A DNA stretch of 64,000 bases from CAVTHK01 sp964552235 (lineage in GTDB: Bacteria; Spirochaetota; Spirochaetia; SZUA-6; CAVTHK01), in contig CAZKGO010000014.1 in the NCBI GenBank assembly GCA_964552235.1, positions 3,791 through 67,790 of the forward strand, read 5' to 3'. Positions within the stretch are counted from its first letter, which is position 1; each line of letters starts with the position of its first letter. A program made the position numbers and the translations under genes. Positions 42,417 to 50,251 of this stretch are shown here, in pieces. The notes below the pieces were generated by a model, which was not told where the DNA came from, ran no database searches, and saw only the letters and a list, made by a program, of their open reading frames with translations.

Positions 42417-42447
42417 GGCGTCACGACCGCGGGAGGAGCTGGCCGTC

Positions 42448-43242
42448 ATGGTCTGGGAGAACTACCTGAGGAATGCGCTCGAAGCCGGGCGGCCCACCGT
42501 GGGCACGCGCATCCACTCCGCCTGGCCGACCATCGTCGAGCTGGTCGGCTACACCGGCAGCTACGACTACGTGGAGTTCGCCGCCGAGTACGCACCCTTC
42601 GACATCCTCGGTCTGGAGAACCTCGGCCGCGCCCTCGACCTCCACCGCATGACCGGGATGATCAAGGTGGGGCAGGAGGCCCGCAGCTTCCAGGCGGTCA
42701 AGGCGCTGAACGGCGGGTTCCAGGCCGTCAACTTTGCCGACGTGCGCAGCGCCGCCGATGCCCGGGAGTGCGTGCGCAGCGTGCGCGCCGAGACCCCTGG
42801 GGTCGGCGGGCTGCGCGGCGTCGTGCAGGCGCGCGACTCGGGCCACGTGCGGGAGGTCGGCACTCCCGCCTGGGTGCGGTCCACGCAGCGGATCGTGGTC
42901 TCCGTGATGATCGAGAAGAAGGAGGCCGTCGAGGACATCGAGGCGATTCTCGACGTCGGGGGAATCGACATGGTCACCTTTGGCCCCGCCGACTACGCGA
43001 TGAGCCTGGGGTTTCCCGGCGAGCGCTCGCACCCGGCCGTGCTCGAGGCGCGCAGCCACGTGCTCGGGCAGGCGGTGCGGCGCGGCATCGCGGCGCGGGG
43101 CGAGATCGACTCCCCCGAGCAGGCCAAGGCCTACCTCGCCCTGGGAGTGCGCCACTTCACGATCGGCCTCGACGTGCGCATCCTGCACGCGTGGTGGACG
43201 CAGAACGGAGCGCATCTGCGCGACATGCTCAAGGGCGCCTGA
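42448..43242 (+). CDS. HpcH/HpaI aldolase/citrate lyase family protein
   Basis: The ATG follows GGGAGGAG and gives 264 residues. VGTRIHSAWPTIVELVGYTG is the family's N-terminus, YDYVEFAAEYAPFDI gives the catalytic base region, and VSVMIEKKEAVEDIEAIL and GIDMVTFGPADYAMSLGF carry the metal-binding Glu and Asp. These class-II aldolases cleave 2-keto-3-deoxy or 4-hydroxy-2-oxo acids to pyruvate plus an aldehyde. It is 31 bases after the last ABC gene and likely shares its transcript, so it may process the imported compound. Confidence 0.88.
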   Translation: MVWENYLRNALEAGRPTVGTRIHSAWPTIVELVGYTGSYDYVEFAAEYAPFDILGLENLGRALDLHRMTGMIKVGQEARSFQAVKALNGGFQAVNFADVRSAADARECVRSVRAETPGVGGLRGVVQARDSGHVREVGTPAWVRSTQRIVVSVMIEKKEAVEDIEAILDVGGIDMVTFGPADYAMSLGFPGERSHPAVLEARSHVLGQAVRRGIAARGEIDSPEQAKAYLALGVRHFTIGLDVRILHAWWTQNGAHLRDMLKGA

Positions 43243-43247
43243 GCGGC

Positions 43248-43277
43248 AGGGGGGCGCGGCGGCCGGCCGCACCCCCT
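43248..43277. terminator. GC-rich hairpin between convergent genes
   Basis: AGGGGG and CCCCCT flank an internal GCGGCCGGCCGC palindrome, between the aldolase stop and the convergent GH2 stop. It has no T run but is a plausible bidirectional transcript end. Confidence 0.45.
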
Positions 43278-45258
43278 ACCCCAGCCGCAGGTCAGCGCGG
43301 CCCTGCGCGTCGCCCCTCACCTGGAACGGCCGGACCTCCTCGAAGCGCACTGCCCCGTCCTTGAGCACGCTGAGCACCATCTCCAGCCGAGAAACGCCGC
43401 CGGGGACGGTGAAGCGACAGGGCATCTCGACCCGCTCGCCCACCGGGACCTCCCGCTCGATCCCAGCCTCGGCCCACAGGCGCCCCCCCGAGCGCAGCGC
43501 GACCCGCGCTTCGAGCGCCGTGCCGCGGAAGTCGTCGTTGTAGAGCACGAGCGTGCGCTCGGTCGTCGAGCCGGCCGCGAGCACGGGATAGACGCCGGCT
43601 GCGTAGGCGTCGACGTCCAGATCGTCGTATTCCCTGTCGAACAGGGCCACCGGCGAGTAGGCCTTGCGGATCAGCTCCACGCGGGCACTGGCCAGCTCCT
43701 TGCGCGCCCAGCGGTAGATGGCCGGCCGCACGTTGGTGAACCCGACGTAGCGCCAGCCCCGCAGCCAGAAGCCGAGGTGCCACTTGTTGCGCTCGTAGAC
43801 CCGAAGCCGCTCGATGGTCGGCTCGAGCTCGGCGCCGATGTGCAGAACCTCTCCCAGCCCCGTAGGCTTGTCGGGGTAGACCAGGGGAGCCCACGAGTAG
43901 ATGCCGCCCGTCGGAACCTTGTCGTAGCCCTCGGGGTAGTGGTAGTCGATGGTGGCGCCGCCGACCTCCTGGTCGCCGTCAAAGCAGACCGGCCGGGTGG
44001 GATCGAGCTGGCGGATGCGCTCGCCGATGCGCTTCATCTCGATGTCCCGAAAGACCCGCTGGTGGAACCCCCCGAACTCGTTCTCGGCGCTCCAGATCAC
44101 GATGGAGGGGTGGTTGCGGCTTCCCTTGATCCAGGGCTCGATCCATCGGAGGGAGTTGGCTTTGAACACCGGGCGGTTCATCTCGGCCCATAGGCCGTTG
44201 CCCTCGGCGCCGTTGATGGCGCTCTCGGCCACGATCATCAGGCCCATGGCGTCGCTCATATCGAGGCAGAACTGAGGCGGAGGCTGCTTGTGCCAGCGCA
44301 GGATCCGGACGTTCAGGCTCTGCAGCTTGCGTATGGTGTCGGCGAACACCTCGGGGCCGTACTCGCCCGGCCAGTACCGCTCCTGGCCGTAGAGGGTGTA
44401 GTCGCCCCATGGGTTCATCGGGACCCCGTTGAGGCGGTAGCGGTTGCCCTCGATCCAGATCTCGCGGAACCCGAACCGGCGGCGCTCCTCGTCGAGCACG
44501 CTCCTGCCCGACAACAGGCGGGTGCGCAGGCTGTAGAGCACCGGCCGGTCGGGCCACCACAGCGCCGGCTCGGCCCAGGGATAGCGGACCTGCACGACGC
44601 GGCGCTCGCCCGCCGCCAGGGCCACCTCCGGCCCCCCGAAGGACGCCTCGGCTTGCGCGCTGCCCTCGCGCACCGCCTCGGCGTCCAGGCGCACCCGCGC
44701 CTCGGACGACGTGGCGTTCACCAGCGTGTAATCGACCACGAGCGCCTTGTCGCGCCACGAAGGCTGGACAAAGGCGTCCTCCACGTGAACGCGGCCGTAG
44801 GCGCGCAGCCAGACCGTGTCCACGATCCCGGCAAAGCGGGGATCGAGCTCCGTGCGCGACGGCTGGCCGACCGGCCACAGCGGGTAGCCCCGCTCGTCGG
44901 CGTACGGCGGAAGCCTGCGGCCCTTGACGTCCACGCGCAGCGCGAAGCTGCTGCCCGGCGTCGCGACTCCGGTGATGTCCACGGCAAAGGGGACCCAGCC
45001 TCCGACGTGGCGGCCGGCGAGCCTGCCGTCGACGAAGATCTCGCACGAGAAGTTCACCCCGTCGAACTCCAGCCGCACGACGCGGTCCTTCCATGACGCC
45101 GGCACCTCGACCGTGCGGCTGTAGCTGCGCTCGTCGAAGCTCTGCCAGTCGTAGCGCGGAACGACGTGGTCATTGTCCCAGGCCCCGTTCAGGCTCACCT
45201 GCTCGCGCAGCGGCGGCGGGCAGTGCTCGTGGGGTCTCCATCCGCAGCTCGGGCTCAT
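43276..45258 (-). CDS. Glycoside hydrolase family 2-type enzyme
   Basis: The ATG has GGGAGGAGAG upstream and gives 660 residues. An N-terminal jelly-roll (CEIFVDGRLAGRHVGGWVPF), an immunoglobulin-like middle domain and a TIM barrel (NPWGDYTLYGQERYWPG) are in the GH2 order. NHPSIVIWSAENEFGG holds the acid/base Glu. GH2 enzymes cleave beta-galactosides, beta-mannosides, beta-glucuronides or glucosaminides. No signal peptide is seen, so it acts on imported saccharides. It lies 59 bases downstream of a GntR regulator on the same strand. Confidence 0.87.
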   Translation of the reverse strand: MSPSCGWRPHEHCPPPLREQVSLNGAWDNDHVVPRYDWQSFDERSYSRTVEVPASWKDRVVRLEFDGVNFSCEIFVDGRLAGRHVGGWVPFAVDITGVATPGSSFALRVDVKGRRLPPYADERGYPLWPVGQPSRTELDPRFAGIVDTVWLRAYGRVHVEDAFVQPSWRDKALVVDYTLVNATSSEARVRLDAEAVREGSAQAEASFGGPEVALAAGERRVVQVRYPWAEPALWWPDRPVLYSLRTRLLSGRSVLDEERRRFGFREIWIEGNRYRLNGVPMNPWGDYTLYGQERYWPGEYGPEVFADTIRKLQSLNVRILRWHKQPPPQFCLDMSDAMGLMIVAESAINGAEGNGLWAEMNRPVFKANSLRWIEPWIKGSRNHPSIVIWSAENEFGGFHQRVFRDIEMKRIGERIRQLDPTRPVCFDGDQEVGGATIDYHYPEGYDKVPTGGIYSWAPLVYPDKPTGLGEVLHIGAELEPTIERLRVYERNKWHLGFWLRGWRYVGFTNVRPAIYRWARKELASARVELIRKAYSPVALFDREYDDLDVDAYAAGVYPVLAAGSTTERTLVLYNDDFRGTALEARVALRSGGRLWAEAGIEREVPVGERVEMPCRFTVPGGVSRLEMVLSVLKDGAVRFEEVRPFQVRGDAQGRADLRLG

Positions 45259-45317
45259 CCTCTCCTCCCTCGTGTCGATCCTCGTCGGGCGCGCCCGCGC
45301 GACGGCCCGCCCGGCGT

Positions 45318-46007
45318 TCAGAAACGCGGGCCCACCAGCGGAACCACCAGCTCCTCGAGCAGGCTCGTCAGGGCCGCGGCCGACGCACGCAGGTGCCTGC
45401 GCTGCGCCCTCTCGGCAGCGTCGGGGTCACGGCTGCGCAGCGCCTCGACGATGAGCCGGTTCTCCTCGAGCGCGCCTTCGATGCGCCCCGGCAGGCTCAA
45501 GCCCCCCCGTCGCAGCCGGGCGAGCCTGTCGGAGGCGGCGCGGCTGGCCTGAGCGAGCATCGCGTTGTCGGCCAGCCGCTCCAGCAGCCGATGCAGGTCG
45601 ACGTCGGCCTCGCGGAACGCGCTGCGGTCGTCCCTCCCTGCCGCCTTCTCCATGCGGGCGAGGATCGCCGCGGCCTGCCGCCCGGCCTGCTCGCTCATGC
45701 GCTCGGCGGCCAGGCGGGCGATCATGCACTCGGCGCCCTCGCGGGCCTCGTACAGGCGCCTGACGTCGTCGAGGCCGAGGGTGTACACGCGCCAGTCGCG
45801 AGCCGACTCCGCGATCGCGAGGCCCTCGAGGCTCAACCGCTTGAGGGCCTCCCGCACGGGCGTCCGGCTGATCCCCAGCCGAGCGGCCCATTCGTTCTGC
45901 GAGATCCGTTGGCCGGGCTTGAGTCGGGCCTCCAGGACCGCCTGCTTGAGCGCCCGGTAGGCGCGGGATTCCAGCGAATCCCGGTCGTCGGAACGCGGCC
46001 TTTTCAC
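45318..46007 (-). CDS. GntR-family (FadR-type FCD) transcriptional regulator
   Basis: The GTG at 46005-46007 follows AAGGGGGG and gives 229 residues. RLKPGQRISQNEWAARLGIS and RTPVREALKRLSLEGLA are the winged-helix GntR motif, and the remaining helical FCD domain has ADVDLHRLLERLADN and AQRRHLRASAAAL. It diverges from the GHL6-type gene across a 240-bp region with two promoters and lies upstream of the GH2 gene, so it probably controls both directions. Confidence 0.92.
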   Translation of the reverse strand: MKRPRSDDRDSLESRAYRALKQAVLEARLKPGQRISQNEWAARLGISRTPVREALKRLSLEGLAIAESARDWRVYTLGLDDVRRLYEAREGAECMIARLAAERMSEQAGRQAAAILARMEKAAGRDDRSAFREADVDLHRLLERLADNAMLAQASRAASDRLARLRRGGLSLPGRIEGALEENRLIVEALRSRDPDAAERAQRRHLRASAAALTSLLEELVVPLVGPRF

Positions 46008-46061
46008 ACGCCCCCCTTGACGCCGCCCGAGCGCCCTTCGAGTGCCGCCGCCGGGCGACAT

Positions 46062-46082
46062 CGCCTCGCGCCTCGCGCCTCG
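46062..46082. repeat. Three tandem copies of CGCCTCG
   Basis: A 7-bp unit is repeated three times without change in the 5' region of the gntR gene, between its promoter and start. It may simply be slippage in GC-rich DNA. Confidence 0.6.
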
Positions 46083-46086
46083 CGGA

Positions 46087-46115
46087 ATAGTAGATCCGAA
46101 CGAGGCACATTGCAA
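46087..46115 (-). promoter_or_regulatory. Promoter of the gntR/GH2 transcript
   Basis: On the complement, TTGCAA (46110-46115) and TACTAT (46087-46092) are 17 bases apart. Confidence 0.65.
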
Positions 46116-46154
46116 GTGCAGCTGCTGATTATTCCAAAAACATAGATACCAGGC

Positions 46155-46183
46155 TTGACAAACAAAACGGTCGACTTCAGAGT
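46155..46183 (+). promoter_or_regulatory. Possible promoter of the GHL6/SDR operon
   Basis: TTGACA (46155-46160) is a perfect -35 box. The best -10 at normal spacing, CAGAGT (46178-46183), is weak, so the promoter may need an activator or use a different start. Confidence 0.4.
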
Positions 46184-46247
46184 ACATAGGTCCAAGCGGA
46201 GCCGGTAGGCTCCGACCCCGCACCCGTCCCCGCAGGAGGCCGCAGCC

Positions 46248-48428
46248 ATGAAGTACGGGCACTACGAGACGCTGCAGGAGTTCATCGACACCTTCCCGAT
46301 GCGGCCCCCTGTGATGCTTATGGCCGAGAATGATCCCCAGGTCATGGACGTCCAGTTCTGGCTCGACCTCTACCGGCGCACGGGCGCCGACGCCGTGACG
46401 CTGGCCGGCGGCGGCTATGTCGCCTACTACCCGAGCCGCATCCCGTACCACCACGTCAGCCGCTTCCTCGCTCCGGGGCAGGACCTGCTGGGGGACCTCG
46501 TGCGCGGCTGCCGCTCGCTGGGAATGAAGTACATCTTCGTGCGCACCGACTCCCACGCCTGCCACCAGGACGCCCGCGACGCCCACCCCGAGTGGATCGC
46601 TGTGGACGCCCACGGCAAGCCGCGCCGCCACTGGGCCCACCCCGAGGTCTGGGTGACCTGCGCCCTGGGGCCCTACAACTTCCAGTTCATGACCGAGGTC
46701 ACGCGGGAGATCGTGGGCAGCTACGACGTGGATTTCATCTTCTGCAACAGGTGGGCCGGCTCCGGAGTCTGCTACTGCGAGAGCTGCCGCAGGATGTTCC
46801 GCGAGGCCGTCGGGCTGGAAATCCCCAAGGACTTCGCCGACCCTCAGGCGGCCGACGTCGTGGCCTACCGCCAGTGGCGCCAGGGGCGACTGCTCGAGCT
46901 GATCGACCTGTGGAACGCCGAGATCCGCGCCATCCGGCCCGGCGGCGCCTTTATCGCCAACGCCGGCGGCGGCGCGCTCTCGGACCTCGACATGCTCGAG
47001 CTCGCCCGCCGCTCGCCCTTTCTGGTCGCAGACCGCCAGAGCCGCCCGCTCGGGGGCAGCCACTGGATGAACGGCAAGAACGCAAAGGAGTTCCGGGCGA
47101 CCATGGGAGCGAAGCCGGTGCTGGCCGGCGTCAACGTCGGCCTCGGCGGCCTCGGCAGCGTCGACGGCTCCAGCAGGCCCTATCGCTGGATGGATTCCAC
47201 CAAGGACCTGCCCGAGCTCGCTCTGTGGCACGCCGAGGCGATTGTCCACGGCATGGTGCCGCGCTACACCAAGCACTCGAGCGTCATCTACAACGACCTG
47301 TGGGTCCAGCAGGTCATCGAGCTGTTCGGCTGGCTCCAGCGCCACGAGAGGGACCTCCGCAACGTGGCACCGATCGCCGACGTGGGGCTGGTCTACAGCC
47401 AGCAGACAGGGCGCGCCTACGGCGGCCGGGAGGCCAGGGAGCGGGTCGAAGGCCCGATCCTCGGCTGGTACCAGGCGCTGGTGGAGTCGCGGGTGCCCTT
47501 CGAGATGGTGCACGACCGCCTGCTCGACGCCGAGCACCTGGCGGGCTTGCGCACGCTCGTCCTGCCGAACATCGCCGCCCTGTCCGACCAGCAGTGCGAC
47601 CAGCTGCGCGCCTTTGTCCGGCGTGGCGGCAGCCTCGTGGCCACCTTCGAGACATCGCTCTACGACGAGCGGGGCCGCAGGCGCGCCGACTTCGGGCTGG
47701 CCGATCTGTTCGGCGCCTCGGCGCAAGGCGTGGCCGAGGGCCCGGTCAAGAACTCCTACCTGAACGTCGAGGCAGACCCCGACGGACGCTGGCACCCCCT
47801 CGTGAGGGGGCTGGAGGCCCACGGCAGGATCGTCAACAGCCTCCACCGGGTTCCGACGCGGCCCAACGCTCCGCCGGCCTCCAGGCCGCTGACCCTCGTT
47901 CCCGGCTACCCCGACCTGCCGATGGAGGAGCTGTACCCGCGGCAGCCGCGCACCGACCAGCCCGAGGCCTACGCGCGCGAGATCGGCCCGAGCCGCATCG
48001 TCTACTTTCCCTGGGACATCGACCGCATCTTCTGGGAGATCCTGCACACGCCGCACCTGCAGCTGTTGTCCAACGCAGTGGCCTGGGCCAACGGCCGCGA
48101 GCAGCCTGCTGTCGTGGACGGGCCGGGGGTTCTCGACATCGCGCTGTGGCGCCAGAAGGCGTCGATCTCCTTGAACGTGGTCAACCTCACCAACCCGATG
48201 ATGATGCGCGGCTCCTACCGCGACATCACGCCTGTGGGCGAGCAGACGGTGCGCCTCAGGCTCCCGGAGGGCGCACGGCCCCTCAGGGTGAGGCTGCTGC
48301 GCTCCGAGGCGCAGACGCCCTTTCGCGCCGACGGCGCAGCCGTGACCTTCGCGATCCCGCGGATCGACGTCTTCGAGATCGCACTGGTTGATCTGGAGCA
48401 GGGCGGCGCCGAGGGGAGGTCCGCATGA
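46248..48428 (+). CDS. GHL6-type glycosidase-like protein with beta-galactosidase trimerisation-like domain
   Basis: The 726-residue protein starts at an ATG. The N-terminal barrel (about 1-370) has KYIFVRTDSHACHQDARDAH and DFIFCNRWAGSGVCYCESC, like the hypothetical glycosyl hydrolase 6 family. A Rossmann-like trimerisation domain (about 380-560: VGLVYSQQTGRAYGG, LRTLVLPNIAALSDQQCDQL, RRGGSLVATFETSLYD) and a C-terminal beta domain follow. No signal peptide is present. Catalysis is not proven for this family. The SDR gene overlaps its stop, so the two are expressed together. Confidence 0.85.
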   Translation: MKYGHYETLQEFIDTFPMRPPVMLMAENDPQVMDVQFWLDLYRRTGADAVTLAGGGYVAYYPSRIPYHHVSRFLAPGQDLLGDLVRGCRSLGMKYIFVRTDSHACHQDARDAHPEWIAVDAHGKPRRHWAHPEVWVTCALGPYNFQFMTEVTREIVGSYDVDFIFCNRWAGSGVCYCESCRRMFREAVGLEIPKDFADPQAADVVAYRQWRQGRLLELIDLWNAEIRAIRPGGAFIANAGGGALSDLDMLELARRSPFLVADRQSRPLGGSHWMNGKNAKEFRATMGAKPVLAGVNVGLGGLGSVDGSSRPYRWMDSTKDLPELALWHAEAIVHGMVPRYTKHSSVIYNDLWVQQVIELFGWLQRHERDLRNVAPIADVGLVYSQQTGRAYGGREARERVEGPILGWYQALVESRVPFEMVHDRLLDAEHLAGLRTLVLPNIAALSDQQCDQLRAFVRRGGSLVATFETSLYDERGRRRADFGLADLFGASAQGVAEGPVKNSYLNVEADPDGRWHPLVRGLEAHGRIVNSLHRVPTRPNAPPASRPLTLVPGYPDLPMEELYPRQPRTDQPEAYAREIGPSRIVYFPWDIDRIFWEILHTPHLQLLSNAVAWANGREQPAVVDGPGVLDIALWRQKASISLNVVNLTNPMMMRGSYRDITPVGEQTVRLRLPEGARPLRVRLLRSEAQTPFRADGAAVTFAIPRIDVFEIALVDLEQGGAEGRSA

Positions 48429-49201
48429 AGCTTGACGGACGGGTGGCGCTCGTGACCGGCGGCGCTTCCGGAATTGGGCGGGCGGCAGCGCGGCTGCTGG
48501 CGGCCGAGGGCGCGAGGGTGGCTGTGATCGATATCGGCGCTGCCGAGGAGGCGGCGGCCGAGCTGGTTGCCGCAGGCGGCGAGGCGCTGGGGCGCAGGGC
48601 CGACGTCAGCGACGCGCAGGCCATGCGCGCAGCGGTCGAGGACGCGATCTCGCGCTGGGGCCGCCTTGACATCGTCTTCGCCAACGCGGGCATCAACGGG
48701 ATCACCGCGCCCATCGACGAGATCGAGCCGGAGGAGTGGGACCGCGTCATCGCGGTCAACCTCCGCGGCACCTTCCTCACCTTCCGCTACACCGTGCCGC
48801 ACCTCAAGCGGCAGGGCGGTGCTGTGGTCGTCTGCTCCTCAGGCCAGGGAACGCGGACCTTCAGCGTGCCCGGGACCACCGCCTACGCGTGCACCAAGAG
48901 CGCGATCACCACCATGGCGAAGAAGATGGCCCTGGAGCTGGCCCGGCACAACATCCGCGTCAACGCCGTGTGCCCCGGCTCCACCGACACGCGCATCAAC
49001 GAGTCCAGGACCGCGCGCAGCCTCCAGACCATCCGCCTGCCGGTCGAGTTCCCCCAGGGCAAGGTGCCGCTGACCGGCGGCAGAAAGGCCACCCCCGAGC
49101 AGGTGGCCAGGCTCGTGCTGTTCCTCGTTTCCGACGACGCTGACATGATCACGGGCACGGAAGTGTGGATCGACGGCGCCATGAGCCTGCTGCAGGGATA
49201 G
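48425..49201 (+). CDS. Short-chain dehydrogenase/reductase
   Basis: The ATG overlaps the preceding stop (ATGA). The 258-residue classical SDR has ALVTGGASGIGRAAARLL (cofactor site), FANAGINGI, CSSGQGTRTFSVPGTTAYAC with the catalytic Ser, and the Y-x3-K dyad in YACTKSA. ADVSDAQ suggests an NAD-preferring pocket. It probably oxidises a sugar or hydroxy-acid released by the neighbouring glycosidase-like protein. The substrate is unknown. Confidence 0.93.
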   Translation: MKLDGRVALVTGGASGIGRAAARLLAAEGARVAVIDIGAAEEAAAELVAAGGEALGRRADVSDAQAMRAAVEDAISRWGRLDIVFANAGINGITAPIDEIEPEEWDRVIAVNLRGTFLTFRYTVPHLKRQGGAVVVCSSGQGTRTFSVPGTTAYACTKSAITTMAKKMALELARHNIRVNAVCPGSTDTRINESRTARSLQTIRLPVEFPQGKVPLTGGRKATPEQVARLVLFLVSDDADMITGTEVWIDGAMSLLQG

Positions 49202-49273
49202 CCAGGCCGCGGAAAGAGGCGCGTTCGGCCGCCGCCGCGCCGCAGGCATCATCCGGCGATTCGGTCGCTCGAC

Positions 49274-49302
49274 TTGGCCCGCTGCCGGCAAGCGTGTAGA
49301 AT
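49274..49302 (+). promoter_or_regulatory. Promoter of the DUF533 gene
   Basis: TTGGCC (49274-49279) and TAGAAT (49297-49302) are 17 bases apart, with a TG extending the -10. It precedes the GTG at 49363. Confidence 0.65.
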
Positions 49303-49362
49303 GGCCTGGCGCTGCGGTTCGAAAGGTTCGACAACAACAAAGTCAGGAAAGGAAGGAAAAAC

Positions 49363-49473
49363 GTGAACGTCCAGGATCTGCTGGGAGCGGTCGTCCAGTC
49401 CGGAGGCATCAGTCGGTCTTCGCTGGACCGCATGAAGACCTCCCTGGGGGCGGCGGGCTGCTGGACAGCCTGA
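49363..49473 (+). other. Displaced N-terminus of the DUF533 gene
   Basis: A GTG with GGAAAGGAAGG upstream begins NVQDLLGAVVQSGG, typical of DUF533 N-termini, but this frame ends at a TGA shortly after the G tract at 49446-49450. Adding one G there would fuse it to the main frame as SLGGGGLLDSLTGMLGG. Confidence 0.75.
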
Positions 49474-49478
49474 CGGGA

Positions 49479-50204
49479 ATGCTCGGCGGCGCCTCGGGGG
49501 CGGGCGCGCAGGGCGGCGGCGTGCTGGGCGGACTGACCGAGATGCTGGGCGGCGCCTCGCGGGGCACTGCCCAGAGCGGCGCCCTCGGCGGGGTGCTCGG
49601 CAGCATCCTGAAGGAGGCCAGCAAGGCGGTGGGCGGCGACAGGAACCTGTCGCTGGGCGGGCTCGGCGCCCTCGCCGGAGCGCTCCTCGGCGGCGGGAAG
49701 AAGAGCATGGGAGGCGCCCTGGGCGGCGGTCTCATGGCCCTCCTCGGCGCCATGGCGTTCCAGGCCCTCAAGGGCACCTTCGGCGCCAAGGCGCGGGTCC
49801 CCCTCGGGCTCGCGGCGCCGCAGACGAAATCCGAGCAGGCCGAGTTGGAGCGCAACTCGGAGCTTGTCCTGAAGGCCATGATCAACGCAGCCAAGGCCGA
49901 CGGCCAGATCGATCAGGACGAGATCAGCCGCATCGTCGGGAAGGTCAGGGAGACAGGCATCGACAGCGAGGCCCAGCGATTCCTGATGGCCGAAATGCAG
50001 AAGCCGATGGAAACCGCCGCTCTGGTCACGGCAGCCAGGGGGAAGCCCGAGCTGGCGGCGCAGATCTACGGTGCCTCCCTGCTGGCGATCGAGGTCGACA
50101 CGGCGGCCGAGAAGCAGTACCTGGAGCAGCTGGCCGCAGGCATGGGTCTGCAGCCTGAGGTGACTCAACGCATCCGTCAGGCCGTGGGCCTGCAGGCGGC
50201 CTGA
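49479..50204 (+). CDS. DUF533/TerB-like membrane-associated protein, apparent one-base frameshift upstream
   Basis: The 241-residue frame has a Gly/Ala-rich N-terminal part with a hydrophobic stretch, then a TerB-like acidic domain: LVLKAMINAAKADGQIDQDE, MAEMQKPMETAAL and LLAIEVDTAAEKQYLEQLA, as in E. coli YebE. Function is unknown; members are often envelope-associated stress proteins. The true start is likely at 49363, giving about 280 residues if the G tract is restored from five to six. The Gly-rich part contains a repeated segment, SLTGMLGGAS and GLTEMLGGAS. Confidence 0.85.
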   Translation: MLGGASGAGAQGGGVLGGLTEMLGGASRGTAQSGALGGVLGSILKEASKAVGGDRNLSLGGLGALAGALLGGGKKSMGGALGGGLMALLGAMAFQALKGTFGAKARVPLGLAAPQTKSEQAELERNSELVLKAMINAAKADGQIDQDEISRIVGKVRETGIDSEAQRFLMAEMQKPMETAALVTAARGKPELAAQIYGASLLAIEVDTAAEKQYLEQLAAGMGLQPEVTQRIRQAVGLQAA

Positions 50205-50208
50205 CAGA

Positions 50209-50251
50209 GGCGGGGTCGGGCGGCCGTGCGAGGCGCGCACGGACCCCCGCC
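50209..50251. terminator. Long GC-rich hairpin between convergent genes
   Basis: An inner stem CCGTGCG/CGCACGG (loop AGGCG) is extended by an outer GGCGGGGTC/GACCCC-GCC stem with mismatches, lying between the DUF533 and M24 peptidase stops. No T run; possible bidirectional terminator. Confidence 0.5.

Noticed and set aside
45318..48056. A 912-codon open frame on the minus strand
   Set aside because: Only its last 229 codons (from the GTG at 46007) encode a real GntR protein; the rest is antisense to the GHL6-type gene.
49315..49330. tRNA T-loop-like GGTTCGA near the DUF533 gene
   Set aside because: No acceptor, D or anticodon stems can be paired around it, and it lies in the leader of a protein gene.
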